A stretch of DNA of 64,000 nt from Kitasatospora sp. MAA19. Its GTDB lineage: Bacteria; Actinomycetota; Actinomycetes; Streptomycetales; Streptomycetaceae. The stretch is from positions 27,117-91,116 of the forward strand of contig NZ_JARXYZ010000030.1 of assembly GCF_029894125.1 (NCBI RefSeq), written 5' to 3'. Position 1 is the first letter of the stretch, and each line of letters starts with the position of its first letter. Below the pieces are notes generated by a model, which saw only the letters and a program-made list of their open reading frames with translations, was not told the origin of the DNA and ran no database searches. Position numbers and translations under genes: made by a program. Positions 24,396-33,048 of the stretch are shown here, piece after piece.

Positions 24396-25361
24396 TCAGA
24401 GCGCGACGCCGTGGGCCCGCAGGTAGGTGACCGGGTTGATGTCCGAGCCGTACTCCGAGCCGTTGCGGATCTCGAAGTGCAGGTGCGGGCCGGTCACGTT
24501 GCCGGTCGCGCCGGAGAGGCCGATCTGCTGGCCCACGGTGACGGTCTGACCGATCTTCACACCGATCGAGGAGAGGTGCGCGTACTCGGCGTAGTGGCCG
24601 TCGGAGAGCTTGATCTCGACCTCGTTGCCGTAGGCGCCGCCGTTGCCGGCCTTCACCACGACACCGTTGGCGACGGCGCGCAGCGGGGTGCCGGTGGAGG
24701 CGACGAAGTCCTGGCCGGTGTGGTGGCCGGAGGCCCACATCGAGCCGGCCACGCCGTAGGCGGTGCCCAGCTTCGGGTTGGCCAACGGCGCGACGAAGCC
24801 GGACGTGGCGGCGACCGGGGTGGCGGTGACCGCGGCGACCGGCGCGGCGGTCTGCACCTGGGTCTGGAGCTGGGCGGACGGCTTCGCGGCCTCGGTCCGG
24901 ACCTCCAGCTGGGCCTTCGGCTTGGCGGCGGTGTCCGAGGCGGCCGGAGCGGCCGGCTTGGCCGGGGCGGTCGCAGCGGCGTCCGAGGACGGCGCGGCAG
25001 CGGCGGCCTGGCCGGCGATCGCGAGCTGCTGGCCCGGGAAGATCAGGTTCGGGTTGCCACCGACGACCGTGCGGTTGTGCGCGTACAGCGCCTCCCAGCC
25101 ACCGTCGACGTGCTTGGCGTCGGCGATCTTCGACAGGGTGTCGCCGCTGACGACGCGGTAGCTCGCCTGCGCGGGGGCCTGGGTGGCGGGAGCGGCACTG
25201 GTCGAGGTGGTGCTCTGCGCGACCGGGGCGGCCGGGACGGTGTAGGCCTGGGCGCTCATCGCGGTGACGAGCGGGAGGGCGAAGGAGGCACCGGTGACGG
25301 CGGTGGCGATGCCGATGCGGGCGGCGCGGGGCAGGGCGATACGACGAGCCTGAGCAGGCAT
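24396..25361 (-). CDS. Secreted LysM / M23 cell-wall peptidase
   Basis: A 321-residue exported enzyme. A signal peptide covers about residues 1-40 (RIALPRAARIGIATAVTGAS, cleavage near AQAYT). A LysM domain follows at about 65-115 (YRVVSGDTLSKIADAKHVDG), then an Ala/Pro/Lys-rich linker, then the M23 (LytM) domain at about 205-320 with the zinc residues in GHHTGQDF, the YAEYAHLS stretch and TGPHLHFEI. It should cut peptidoglycan cross-bridges. It lies behind a c-di-AMP riboswitch, as known for streptomycete cell-wall hydrolases. The start has GGAGAGGAAAATCCC just before the ATG. Confidence 0.93.
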   Translation of the reverse strand: MPAQARRIALPRAARIGIATAVTGASFALPLVTAMSAQAYTVPAAPVAQSTTSTSAAPATQAPAQASYRVVSGDTLSKIADAKHVDGGWEALYAHNRTVVGGNPNLIFPGQQLAIAGQAAAAAPSSDAAATAPAKPAAPAASDTAAKPKAQLEVRTEAAKPSAQLQTQVQTAAPVAAVTATPVAATSGFVAPLANPKLGTAYGVAGSMWASGHHTGQDFVASTGTPLRAVANGVVVKAGNGGAYGNEVEIKLSDGHYAEYAHLSSIGVKIGQTVTVGQQIGLSGATGNVTGPHLHFEIRNGSEYGSDINPVTYLRAHGVAL

Positions 25362-25371
25362 GGGATTTTCC

Positions 25372-25525
25372 TCTCCGACGCCTGCGAGGTGAGCTGTCGG
25401 GTTCGGGCTGGAGTTGCCCGGCCGCATGCGCGGCTTCACCCCTAGCCGGCCCTGGATCCGGTCACGCGAGAGCGTGCCGTTCCGGTCCGGCGACTTACCT
25501 GTGGGTCCCCCGCTCCTGCCGTACA
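25372..25525 (-). ncRNA. Cyclic di-AMP riboswitch (ydaO/yuaA type)
   Basis: The leader of the M23 gene contains, in order on the minus strand, GGGGGACCCACAGG, then GCTAGGGGTGAAGCCGCG, then GGGCAACTCCAGCCCGAACC, and finally CCCGACAGCTCACC followed by TCGCAGGCGTCGGAG. These are the conserved blocks of the ydaO riboswitch as seen before streptomycete rpfA and other wall-hydrolase genes. High c-di-AMP would be expected to lower expression. The 5' limit is approximate. Confidence 0.87.
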
Positions 25526-25857
25526 GAGTTCAGTTCGAACCACCGGACAGCGGCAGGACTCGGCGTTCCGCCCGGAGGATCCGTCCGGACTGGCCGGGCG
25601 GTCGCTGAACTAAAACCCATCCATTCGAGTGAAGCAATGTCGATCACTTGAACCGGCAACCACTGCGCGGACCACGGTGACCCTCCGCATGATCCGCCGC
25701 ACTGTACGTGCACAATCCATTCACCCGGCGCCACTGATCCACGACGCTGCGCCCATCCCGCCAGCACAGCGCACCCGGCCGCTCACGCACCGCCCACCAT
25801 CAACACACCCCCCGGTGACCCTTGTCACGTACACCCCACTGGGCGCAGGATCAGGCC
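25526..25857 (+). promoter_or_regulatory. Intergenic region with M23 and DHA2 promoters
   Basis: This gap is less GC-rich than its neighbours. It must hold the minus-strand promoter of the riboswitch transcript and the plus-strand promoter of the DHA2 gene. Near the latter are TGTACGTGCACA (25703-25714, near-palindromic) and GTGAC-CCTT-GTCAC (25815-25828, perfect arms), the second ending 29 bp before the start codon. They are operator candidates only. Confidence 0.35.
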
Positions 25858-27390
25858 GTGACCACCTCTGAGGCCGGCAACCTGCGTCTGGGCACCGCGC
25901 AGGGCCGCTGGGTACTTCTGGCGACGGTGCTCGGCTCCAGCATGGCGCTGCTCGACAGCACCGTGGTGAACGTCGCGCTGCCCCGGATCGGCGCCGATCT
26001 CGGCGCCACGCTCGCCTCCCTGCAGTGGACGCTGAACGCGTACCTGCTCACCCTGGCCGGGCTGATCCTGCTCGGCGGCGCGCTCGGGGACCGGTACGGC
26101 CGGCGCCGGGTGTTCCTGATCGGCGTGGTCTGGTTCGCCGCCGCCTCCGCGGCCTGCGCCGCCGCCCCGGACATCCAGGTTCTGATCGCCGCCCGCGCCG
26201 TCCAGGGCATCGGCGGGGCGCTGCTCACCCCCGGTTCGCTCGCCATGCTGCAGGCCGTCTTCCACCCGGACGACCGCTCGGCGGCGGTGGGTCTGTGGTC
26301 GGGCCTCGGCGGGGTGGCGGCCGCGGTCGGCCCCTTCGTCGGCGGCTGGCTGGTGGACGGCCCGGGCTGGCGGTGGATCTTCCTGCTGAACCTGCCGCTC
26401 GCGGCCGCCGTGGTCGCGGTCACCTCCCGCTTCGTCCCCGAGAGCCGGGACGAGAGCGCCGTCGGCCGCTTCGACGTCCCCGGCGCGCTGCTCGCCGCGC
26501 TCTCCCTCGGGGCGATCACCTACGCGCTCACCGCTGCCGGGGAGGGCCTGTCCCCCGCCGTCTGGATCAGCGGCGCCCTCGGCCTGCTGTTCGGCGCGGC
26601 CTTCCTCACGGTCGAGCGCCGCACCGCCGAGCCGATGCTGCCGCTCGGCCTCTTCTCCTCCCGGCTGTTCACCGCCGTGAACCTGGTCACCCTGTGCGTC
26701 TACGCGGCGTTCAGCGGGGTGTTCTTCCTGCTGGTGGTGCAGCTGCAGATCGTCGCGGGCTTCTCCCCGCTGGTCTCCGGCCTCGCGCTGATCCCGATCA
26801 CCGTGCTGATGCTGACGCTGTCGGCGCGCGCCGGGCGGCTCGGCAAGCGGATCGGCCCCCGGATCCCGCTCACCGTCGGCCCGCTGCTGTGCGCCGCCGG
26901 GGTGCTGCTGATGCTGCGCACCGGCCCCCACTCCTCCTACTGGGCGGACGTGCTGCCCGCCGTCGCGGTGATGGGCTGCGGGATGGTGCTGCTGGTCGCG
27001 CCGCTGACCGCCACCGTGCTGGCCGCCGTCGAGGTCCGGCACGCGGGCATCGCCAGCGGCGTCAACAACGCCGCCGCCCGCGCGGCCGGGCTGCTCGCGG
27101 TCGCCGCCCTGCCCGCGTTCGCCGGGCTGAGCGGCGACGCCTACCGGGTGCCGTCCGCGGTGGACTCCGCCTTCCACACCGCGATGCTGATCTGCGCCGG
27201 GCTGCTGGTCACCGGCGGGCTGACCGCCTTCGCCACCGTCCGCGGCAACGTCCTCGCGCCGGCGGACCACCCCGTAGCCGAGCCGGACTGCGAGTGGTCC
27301 TGCGGCACCACCCCGCCGCTCGACCCGGGCCATGTGCGCACGGAAGAGGGCCCCACCACCGGATCGGCGGCAGGGCCCTCGGCCGGCTGA
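25858..27390 (+). CDS. DHA2-family (EmrB/QacA-type) MFS exporter
   Basis: A 510-residue protein with about 14 hydrophobic segments. It carries LLDSTVVNVALPRIGADLGA after helix 1, characteristic of the 14-helix drug:H+ antiporter-2 group, the motif-A loop GGALGDRYGRRRVFL and a motif-C-like GGVAAAVGPFVGGWLVD. It should expel hydrophobic drugs or a natural product. The start is GTG at 25858 with AGGATCAGG upstream. No regulator gene is adjacent. A Pro/Asp/Glu-rich cytoplasmic tail ends the protein. Confidence 0.88.
   Translation: MTTSEAGNLRLGTAQGRWVLLATVLGSSMALLDSTVVNVALPRIGADLGATLASLQWTLNAYLLTLAGLILLGGALGDRYGRRRVFLIGVVWFAAASAACAAAPDIQVLIAARAVQGIGGALLTPGSLAMLQAVFHPDDRSAAVGLWSGLGGVAAAVGPFVGGWLVDGPGWRWIFLLNLPLAAAVVAVTSRFVPESRDESAVGRFDVPGALLAALSLGAITYALTAAGEGLSPAVWISGALGLLFGAAFLTVERRTAEPMLPLGLFSSRLFTAVNLVTLCVYAAFSGVFFLLVVQLQIVAGFSPLVSGLALIPITVLMLTLSARAGRLGKRIGPRIPLTVGPLLCAAGVLLMLRTGPHSSYWADVLPAVAVMGCGMVLLVAPLTATVLAAVEVRHAGIASGVNNAAARAAGLLAVAALPAFAGLSGDAYRVPSAVDSAFHTAMLICAGLLVTGGLTAFATVRGNVLAPADHPVAEPDCEWSCGTTPPLDPGHVRTEEGPTTGSAAGPSAG
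27346..27380. terminator. Stem-loop within the 3' end of the DHA2 gene
   Basis: GAGGGCCC (27346-27353) and GGGCCCTC (27373-27380) are perfect arms around 19 nt, inside the last codons of the exporter gene and facing purB, whose stop is only 42 bp away. It may act as terminator for purB read-through or for both genes. Confidence 0.35.
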
Positions 27391-27421
27391 GGCACCGGCT
27401 GGAGTGCTGGCTGAAAGACCG

Positions 27422-28852
27422 TCAGAGAATGTCGCCCGGCGCGTACTTGGCGGCCTCCGGGTAGGCGGCCGCGACGGCCTCCACCTGGCGGACCACCTCG
27501 GCGACCTGGGCACCGGCCGCGCCGGTGAAGGACAGCCGGTCGGCCAGCAGCGCGTCCAGCGCGGCCCGGTCCAGCGGGATCCGCTCGTCGGCGGCCAGCC
27601 GGTCCAGCAGCTCGTTCTCCCGGGCGCCCGCACGCATCGCCAGGGCGGAGGCGACGGCGTGCTCCTTGATGACCTCGTGCCCGGTCTCCCGGCCGACGCC
27701 CGCGCGCACCGCGCCCATCAGCACCTTGGTGGTGGCGAGGAACGGCAGGTAACGGTCCAGCTCGGCCTCGACCACGGCGGGGAAGGCGCCGAACTCGTCG
27801 AGGACGGTCAGGAAGGTCTCCAGCAGGCCGTCGAAGGCGAAGAAGGCGTCCGGCAGCGCGACCCGGCGCACCACCGAGCAGGAGACGTCGCCCTCGTTCC
27901 ACTGGTCGCCGGCCAGCTCGCCGGTCATCGAGGCGTAACCGCGCAGGATGACGGCCAGGCCGTTGACGCGCTCGCAGGAGCGGGTGTTCATCTTGTGCGG
28001 CATCGCCGAGGAGCCGACCTGGCCCTCCTTGAAGCCCTCCGTGACCAGCTCGTGGCCGGCCATCAGGCGGATGGTCTTGGCCAGGCTGGACGGCGCGGCG
28101 GCCAGCTGGACGAGGGCGGTGAGCACCTCGAAGTCCAGCGAGCGCGGGTAGACCTGGCCGACGCTGGTCAGCACGTTCTCGAAGCCGAGGTGCCCGGCGA
28201 CCCGGCGCTCCAGCTCGGCGAGCTTGTCGGTGTCGCCGCCGAGCAGGTCCAGCATGTCCTGGGCGGTGCCGACCGGGCCCTTGATCCCGCGCAGCGGGTA
28301 GCGGGCGATCAGCTCCTCCAGGCGGCGGAAGGCGACCAGCAGCTCGTCGGCGATCGACGCGAAGCGCTTGCCCAGGGTGGTGGCCTGCGCGGCCACGTTG
28401 TGCGAGCGGCCGGCCATGACCAGCTCGGAGTGCTGGGCGGCCAGGCCGGCCAGCCGGACCAGCACGGCCACCGTACGGTCGCGCACGTGCTCCAGCGACT
28501 GACGGATCTGCAGCTGCTCGACGTTCTCGGTCAGATCCCGGGAGGTCATGCCCTTGTGGATCTGCTCGTGGCCGGCGAGTTCGCTGAACTCCTCGATCCG
28601 GGCCTTCACGTCGTGGCGGGTGACTCGCTCACGGGCGGCGATCGAGCCGAGGTCGACCTGGTCGATCACCCGCTCGTAGTCGGCGACGGCGTTCGCCGGC
28701 ACCTCGACACCGAGGTCCTGCTGGGCCTTCAGGACGGCGAGCCACAGGTGGCGCTCAAGGACCACCTTGTGCTCGGGGGACCACAGCTGGGCCAGGGTCG
28801 CCGAGGCGTACCGGGAGGCCAGGACATTGGGGATCTGGGGCTTCGCGCTCAC
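27422..28852 (-). CDS. purB: Adenylosuccinate lyase
   Basis: A 476-residue enzyme of the fumarase/aspartase superfamily. It acts twice in purine synthesis, releasing fumarate from SAICAR and from adenylosuccinate. The family signature SSAMPHKMNTRSCERVNG with the mobile catalytic Ser is clear, as are the N-terminal IPNVLASRYAS block and MAGRSHNVAAQATTLGKRFA. The start is GTG at 28852, giving VSAKPQIPNVLA, which matches the usual N-terminus of actinobacterial PurB. Confidence 0.95.
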   Translation of the reverse strand: MSAKPQIPNVLASRYASATLAQLWSPEHKVVLERHLWLAVLKAQQDLGVEVPANAVADYERVIDQVDLGSIAARERVTRHDVKARIEEFSELAGHEQIHKGMTSRDLTENVEQLQIRQSLEHVRDRTVAVLVRLAGLAAQHSELVMAGRSHNVAAQATTLGKRFASIADELLVAFRRLEELIARYPLRGIKGPVGTAQDMLDLLGGDTDKLAELERRVAGHLGFENVLTSVGQVYPRSLDFEVLTALVQLAAAPSSLAKTIRLMAGHELVTEGFKEGQVGSSAMPHKMNTRSCERVNGLAVILRGYASMTGELAGDQWNEGDVSCSVVRRVALPDAFFAFDGLLETFLTVLDEFGAFPAVVEAELDRYLPFLATTKVLMGAVRAGVGRETGHEVIKEHAVASALAMRAGARENELLDRLAADERIPLDRAALDALLADRLSFTGAAGAQVAEVVRQVEAVAAAYPEAAKYAPGDIL

Positions 28853-28970
28853 GCTTCGCAAGCCTAACAGCCGAGGTCAGCCGGAACGTCGGCGCATCGG
28901 GTAGGCTGGGTCAATTGAGCGACCGTCAGGTGACGCTCGACAAACTTCTCACCGCGAGGATACCACACCG

Positions 28971-31100
28971 ATGCATGGACTTCCAGCGGAACCGCCCCTC
29001 GCCGCGGCGCTGCGCGCCGAACAGGCCCACCTCACCCGGCTCTACGCCCGGCTGGACAGCACCCGCGCGGAGGCCCGCCGCACCCGCGACGGCGCCCTCG
29101 ACGGGGCCGGCGCCGGCGGCACCCACCAGGCCCGGCTGGAACGCGAGGTGCGCGCCCGCGAGGCCACCCGCCGCGCCGCCCGGCTCGACGCCGTCGAACG
29201 CGGCCTCTGCTTCGGCCGCCTCGACCAGCACGACGGCACCGTCCAGTACATCGGCCGCACCGGCCTGAGCGACGACGCGTACGAGCCGCTCCTCCTCGAC
29301 TGGCGCGCCCCCGCCGCCCGGCCGTTCTACACCGCCACCCCCGCCCGCCCCGGCCCCGTCGTGCGCCGCCGCCACCTGCACACCCGTGGCCGCACCCTCA
29401 CCGGCCTGGACGACGAGGCACTCGACCTCGACCGGCTCGACGAGTCCGGCCGCCGCACCCTGGTCGGCGAGGCCGCCCTGCTCGCCGCCCTCGCCCGCGA
29501 GCGGACCGGCCGGATGGGCACCGCGGTCGCCACCATCCAGGCCGAGCAGGACCGGGTGATCCGCGCCCCGCTGCCCGGCGCCCTGGTCGTCCAGGGCGGC
29601 CCCGGCACCGGCAAGACCGTCGCCGCCCTGCACCGCGCCGCCTACCTGCTGTTCACCCACCGCGCCGCGCTGGAGCGCCGCGGCGTCCTGGTCCTCGGCC
29701 CCCACCCCGGCTTCCTGCGCTACATCGACGAGGTGCTGCCCGCCCTCGGCGAGACCGAAGTGGTGCTGCGCACCGTCGGCGAGCTCTTCCCGGGCGTCAC
29801 CGCGACCCGCAGCGACACCGCCGCCACCGCCGTCGCCAAGGGCGGCCGCTGGATGGCCGGGGTGCTGCGCCGGGCCGTCGCGGCCCACCAGTCGGCCCCC
29901 GCCGGCGGCCTCGACCTCGGCGAGGGCCTGCGGTTGTCCGCCCGCGCCTGCGCCGAGGCCCGGGACGCCGCCCGCGGCCTGCGCCTGCCGCACAACCGGG
30001 CCCGCGCGTACTACCTGCGCACCCTGCTCGACGCGCTCGCCGTCGCCCAGGCGCTCGCGCTCGGCCGCCCGTACGACGACGAGGAGGCGCACTACGCCCC
30101 GCGCGAGCTGTGGGCCCGCGAGGACGTCCGCGCCGCGCTCGACCCGCTCTGGCCTCGACTCACCCCGGAGCAGCTGGTGGAACGGCTGCTCACCGACCCG
30201 GGCCTGCTCGCCTCGGCGGCGCCCGACCACCACGACACGCTGCTCCGCCCGCCCGGCGGCCCCTGGACGGTCGAGGACGTCCCGCTGCTCGACGAGGCCG
30301 CCGAACTGCTCGGCGACACCCGGCCCGCCGACCGCCCCGAGGACGACCCCGACGAAGCCGAACTCTCCTTCGCCCAGGGTGTGTTGACCATCACCGGCCA
30401 GACCGGCGACGCCCTGCTCGACCCGGCCCTGCTGGCCGGGCGTTTCCACCACGACGGTCCCCACCGCTCGACGGCCGAACGCGCCGCCGCCGACCGCACC
30501 TGGGCGTACGGCCACGTCGTCGTGGACGAGGCGCAGGAACTCTCCGCGATGGCCTGGCGCACCGTCCTGCGGCGCGTCCCGACCCGTTCGCTCACCGTCG
30601 TCGGCGACCTCGCCCAGACCGGCTCGCCCGCCGGCGCCCGCAGCTGGGCCGAGATGCTCGACCCGCACCTGCCCGGCCGCTGGCGCGAGACCCGCCTGAC
30701 CGTCAACTACCGTACGCCGGAACCGATCATGGCACTCGCCGCCGCCGTCCTGCGCACCGCCGCACCCGACCGGCAGCCGCCCGAGTCGGTCCGCCCGGGC
30801 GCCGAGCGTCCGTCCGCCGTCCATGTCCCGGACGCCGGGTTCGCCGCCGCCCTCGCCGAACTGCCCGCCCCCGCCGGCACCTTGGGCGTGATCGCGCCGG
30901 ACGGCCTGGCGGGCGACCTCGGCGCGCTCACCGTCGCGGCGTGCAAGGGCCTGGAGTTCGACGCCGTCGTGGTGGTCGAGCCGGCCGCCATCCAGGCGCA
31001 GTCCGCGCGGGACCTCTACGTCGCGCTCACCCGCGCCACCCGCACGCTCACCCTGCTCCACCACCGCCCACTGCCACCGGCGATCGCCGAGGTGCTCTGA
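28971..31100 (+). CDS. HelD-like UvrD/Rep-family ATPase
   Basis: A 709-residue protein. An N-terminal helical region (about 1-110) is followed by Walker A VVQGGPGTGKTVAALHRAAY near residue 205, a long insertion, Walker B VVVDEAQELSAM near 517, a UvrD-type motif LTVNYRTPEPI and a short C-terminal 2A domain ending in ARDLYVALTRATRTLTLLHH. The order and length match HelD, which binds RNA polymerase and can free it from nucleic acid. Actinobacterial HelD can also confer rifampicin resistance by acting on the polymerase; whether this copy does is unknown. It is divergent from purB. Confidence 0.82.
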   Translation: MHGLPAEPPLAAALRAEQAHLTRLYARLDSTRAEARRTRDGALDGAGAGGTHQARLEREVRAREATRRAARLDAVERGLCFGRLDQHDGTVQYIGRTGLSDDAYEPLLLDWRAPAARPFYTATPARPGPVVRRRHLHTRGRTLTGLDDEALDLDRLDESGRRTLVGEAALLAALARERTGRMGTAVATIQAEQDRVIRAPLPGALVVQGGPGTGKTVAALHRAAYLLFTHRAALERRGVLVLGPHPGFLRYIDEVLPALGETEVVLRTVGELFPGVTATRSDTAATAVAKGGRWMAGVLRRAVAAHQSAPAGGLDLGEGLRLSARACAEARDAARGLRLPHNRARAYYLRTLLDALAVAQALALGRPYDDEEAHYAPRELWAREDVRAALDPLWPRLTPEQLVERLLTDPGLLASAAPDHHDTLLRPPGGPWTVEDVPLLDEAAELLGDTRPADRPEDDPDEAELSFAQGVLTITGQTGDALLDPALLAGRFHHDGPHRSTAERAAADRTWAYGHVVVDEAQELSAMAWRTVLRRVPTRSLTVVGDLAQTGSPAGARSWAEMLDPHLPGRWRETRLTVNYRTPEPIMALAAAVLRTAAPDRQPPESVRPGAERPSAVHVPDAGFAAALAELPAPAGTLGVIAPDGLAGDLGALTVAACKGLEFDAVVVVEPAAIQAQSARDLYVALTRATRTLTLLHHRPLPPAIAEVL

Positions 31101-31129
31101 CCCCGGCCGACCGGGCGTGGCGCGGCGCG

Positions 31130-31585
31130 CTACTGGGCGGTGCCCGCCCGGCCGGCCAGCACCGGCAGCACCTGCGCACAGATCGAGTGCAGGGCGATCC
31201 GCTGCTCGTCGGTCATCGCCTCGAAGGCCTGGTGGGTACGGGCCATCTCGCCGCGGATGCGGTTCAGGATCTCCCGGCCCTCGTCGGTGATCACCACGAT
31301 CTTCACCCGGCGGTCACCGGCCGCCGCCTCCCGGTGGGCGAGGCGCAGCGACTCCAGCCGGTCCACGATCCCGGTGACGTTCGAGGCGTCGCAGCCCAGC
31401 CGTCCGGCCAGCGCCCGCATCGGCACCGGCTCCTGCACCGCGCCCAGCGCCTTGGCCTGGGAGGAGGAGAGCCCGTGCCGGGCGGCGGCCGCCGCGAAGT
31501 CCTGGAAATACGCGGCGCCGACGGCGGCCAACGCCTCCATCAACTCGGCGTTGGTCGGTACGGTCGTCGTCGCTGTCGAACCCAT
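31130..31585 (-). CDS. MarR-family transcriptional regulator
   Basis: A 151-residue winged-helix regulator. The helix-turn-helix and wing read MRALAGRLGCDASNVTGIVD and RRVKIVVITDEGREIL, typical of MarR. It should bind as a dimer to palindromes near its own promoter and respond to phenolic or oxidative ligands. The leader holds a partial dyad around 31608-31626 (CAGCAACTCAAGC), a possible own operator. It is convergent with the HelD-like gene, 29 bp between stops. Confidence 0.9.
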   Translation of the reverse strand: MGSTATTTVPTNAELMEALAAVGAAYFQDFAAAAARHGLSSSQAKALGAVQEPVPMRALAGRLGCDASNVTGIVDRLESLRLAHREAAAGDRRVKIVVITDEGREILNRIRGEMARTHQAFEAMTDEQRIALHSICAQVLPVLAGRAGTAQ

Positions 31586-31694
31586 GGGGTCAGCGTACGG
31601 CGGAGTGCTTCAGCAACTCAAGCTTTGACCACGGCAACCGTCCGCGGCGGGGCGAAGAGGCGGGCCAGCAGGCGAGGCAGAAGGTGGGGCAAGA

Positions 31695-32126
31695 CTAGAG
31701 CACCAGCTGATCGAACAGCCGCCGCAGCTCCGCCTCCGGGTCGGCGGTCAGCCCGGTGTGCACCGGCCCCGGCTGGACGATCGCGCTGCGCGGCGCGGTC
31801 AGCCAGCGGAACCGCTGCCCGGGGCTGTCCCCCGCCGCCGGACCGGCCTGCGGGCCCCCCGCGCACACCGCCTCGATCCCGTACAGCGCCCGCCGCACCC
31901 CGTGCACGTCCGCCACCGGATCCAGCGCCAGCAGCCGGGCCTGGTCCAGGTGCGTCCGGGCGGCCAGGTGCGCGTTCTGCCGGCAGTACAGCAGCACCCC
32001 GACGTTGACGCACTCACCGCGCTCGACCCGCGGCACCGCGCGGATCACGGCGTACTCGTAGTCGTGCAGCCCACCAGCCATCGACAGCTCAGGCATCCTC
32101 GGCTCGGGCGTCCTCGGCTCGGTCAT
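31695..32126 (-). CDS. DUF3037 protein
   Basis: A 143-residue protein of the DUF3037 family, with the conserved start LHDYEYAVIRAVPRVERGEC and VNVGVLLYC. Its function is not established. The ATG at 32126 overlaps the stop of the HipA-like gene by ATGA, so both are co-translated; the pair is found together in many actinobacteria. A short TPEP/MPEL-type repetition precedes the conserved domain. Another possible start is the Met just before AGGLHDY. Confidence 0.82.
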   Translation of the reverse strand: MTEPRTPEPRMPELSMAGGLHDYEYAVIRAVPRVERGECVNVGVLLYCRQNAHLAARTHLDQARLLALDPVADVHGVRRALYGIEAVCAGGPQAGPAAGDSPGQRFRWLTAPRSAIVQPGPVHTGLTADPEAELRRLFDQLVL

Positions 32127-32878
32127 GCGGGCACCTCCGGCAGCCAGTCGCGCGGACCGGCCAGGCGCCCGGTCAGCTGGGCGCGGTACGCGGCGCGCAC
32201 CGCCTCGGGCGAGTCGAAGCCGGGCTCGTCCACCAGCCAGACCTCCGGGATCCGCGCCACCGCCCCCTCGATCGCCGCCTCCGCGAGCGGCGCGAGCGCC
32301 TTGTCCGCGGCCGCCAGGTCGGGCTGGGCCCGCAGCAGCGCGTGGTCGGAGGCGTCGTACGGGCGGCGCACCCAGGCGGCGGCGCCCGCCCAGTGGTGGT
32401 GGAAGATCAGGCTCGCGCCGTGGTCGATCAGCCGCAGCCCGCCGGTCGCCACCAGCAGGTTGGGGTTGCGCCAGGAGCGGTCGACGTTGCCGATCAGCGC
32501 GTCGAACCAGAGCACCCGGCCGGCCGACTCCGGGTCCACCTCGAAGCAGAGCGGGTCGAAGTTGAGCGCACCGCTGACGAACGCCATCCCGAGATTGGTG
32601 CCGCCGCTGGCCCGCATCTGGTCCTGGATCTGCTGGTCCGGCTCGCTACGGGCCAGCACCGGATCCAGGTCGATCGTCACCAGCTCCGGCACCGGCAGAC
32701 CGAGCCGCCGGCCCAGCTCCCCGGCCAGCACCTCCGCCACCAAGGCCTTGCGGCCCTGCGCCGCGCCGACCCATTTCAGCGCGTACAGCCGCCGGTCGTC
32801 GGCCTCGACCAGGCCCGGCATCGAGCCGCCTTCTCGTAGTGGCGTCACATAACGGATCGCCGTCACCTCGGGGAGCAC
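32123..32878 (-). CDS. HipA-like kinase-fold protein
   Basis: A 251-residue single-domain protein of the HipA-like kinase group. The visible motifs are the nucleotide Lys region (YALKWVGAAQGRKALVAE), the catalytic loop WFDALIGNVDRSWRNPNLLV with Asp and two Asn, and the metal Asp in LRLIDHGASLIFHHH. HipA kinases phosphorylate proteins on Ser or Thr; in toxin systems HipA targets glutamyl-tRNA synthetase, but this short form lacks the N-subdomain of HipA and there is no HipB-like repressor next to it. The partner is the DUF3037 protein encoded downstream. The start is GTG at 32878. Confidence 0.8.
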   Translation of the reverse strand: MLPEVTAIRYVTPLREGGSMPGLVEADDRRLYALKWVGAAQGRKALVAEVLAGELGRRLGLPVPELVTIDLDPVLARSEPDQQIQDQMRASGGTNLGMAFVSGALNFDPLCFEVDPESAGRVLWFDALIGNVDRSWRNPNLLVATGGLRLIDHGASLIFHHHWAGAAAWVRRPYDASDHALLRAQPDLAAADKALAPLAEAAIEGAVARIPEVWLVDEPGFDSPEAVRAAYRAQLTGRLAGPRDWLPEVPA

Positions 32879-32985
32879 GGCCGACAGCCTATCGGTGCCG
32901 ACCCACCACCTCCTTCACTCCTCCGCCATCCGCCCCATCCCGGTGGCAGCCCCCGCTGCTCCGTGCGAGTGTGGCGGACAGTAAT

Positions 32986-33018
32986 GGGGACCTTCACGCA
33001 GTCACGGGGACCTTCACG
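32986..33018 (+). promoter_or_regulatory. Direct repeat upstream of ndh
   Basis: GGGGACCTTCACG occurs at 32986-32998 and 33006-33018, 20 bp apart, ending 30 bp before the ndh ATG. It may be a regulator site in the promoter or leader. Confidence 0.45.
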
Positions 33019-33048
33019 GTTACGACCTGCACGGCAAAGGGATGAGCG

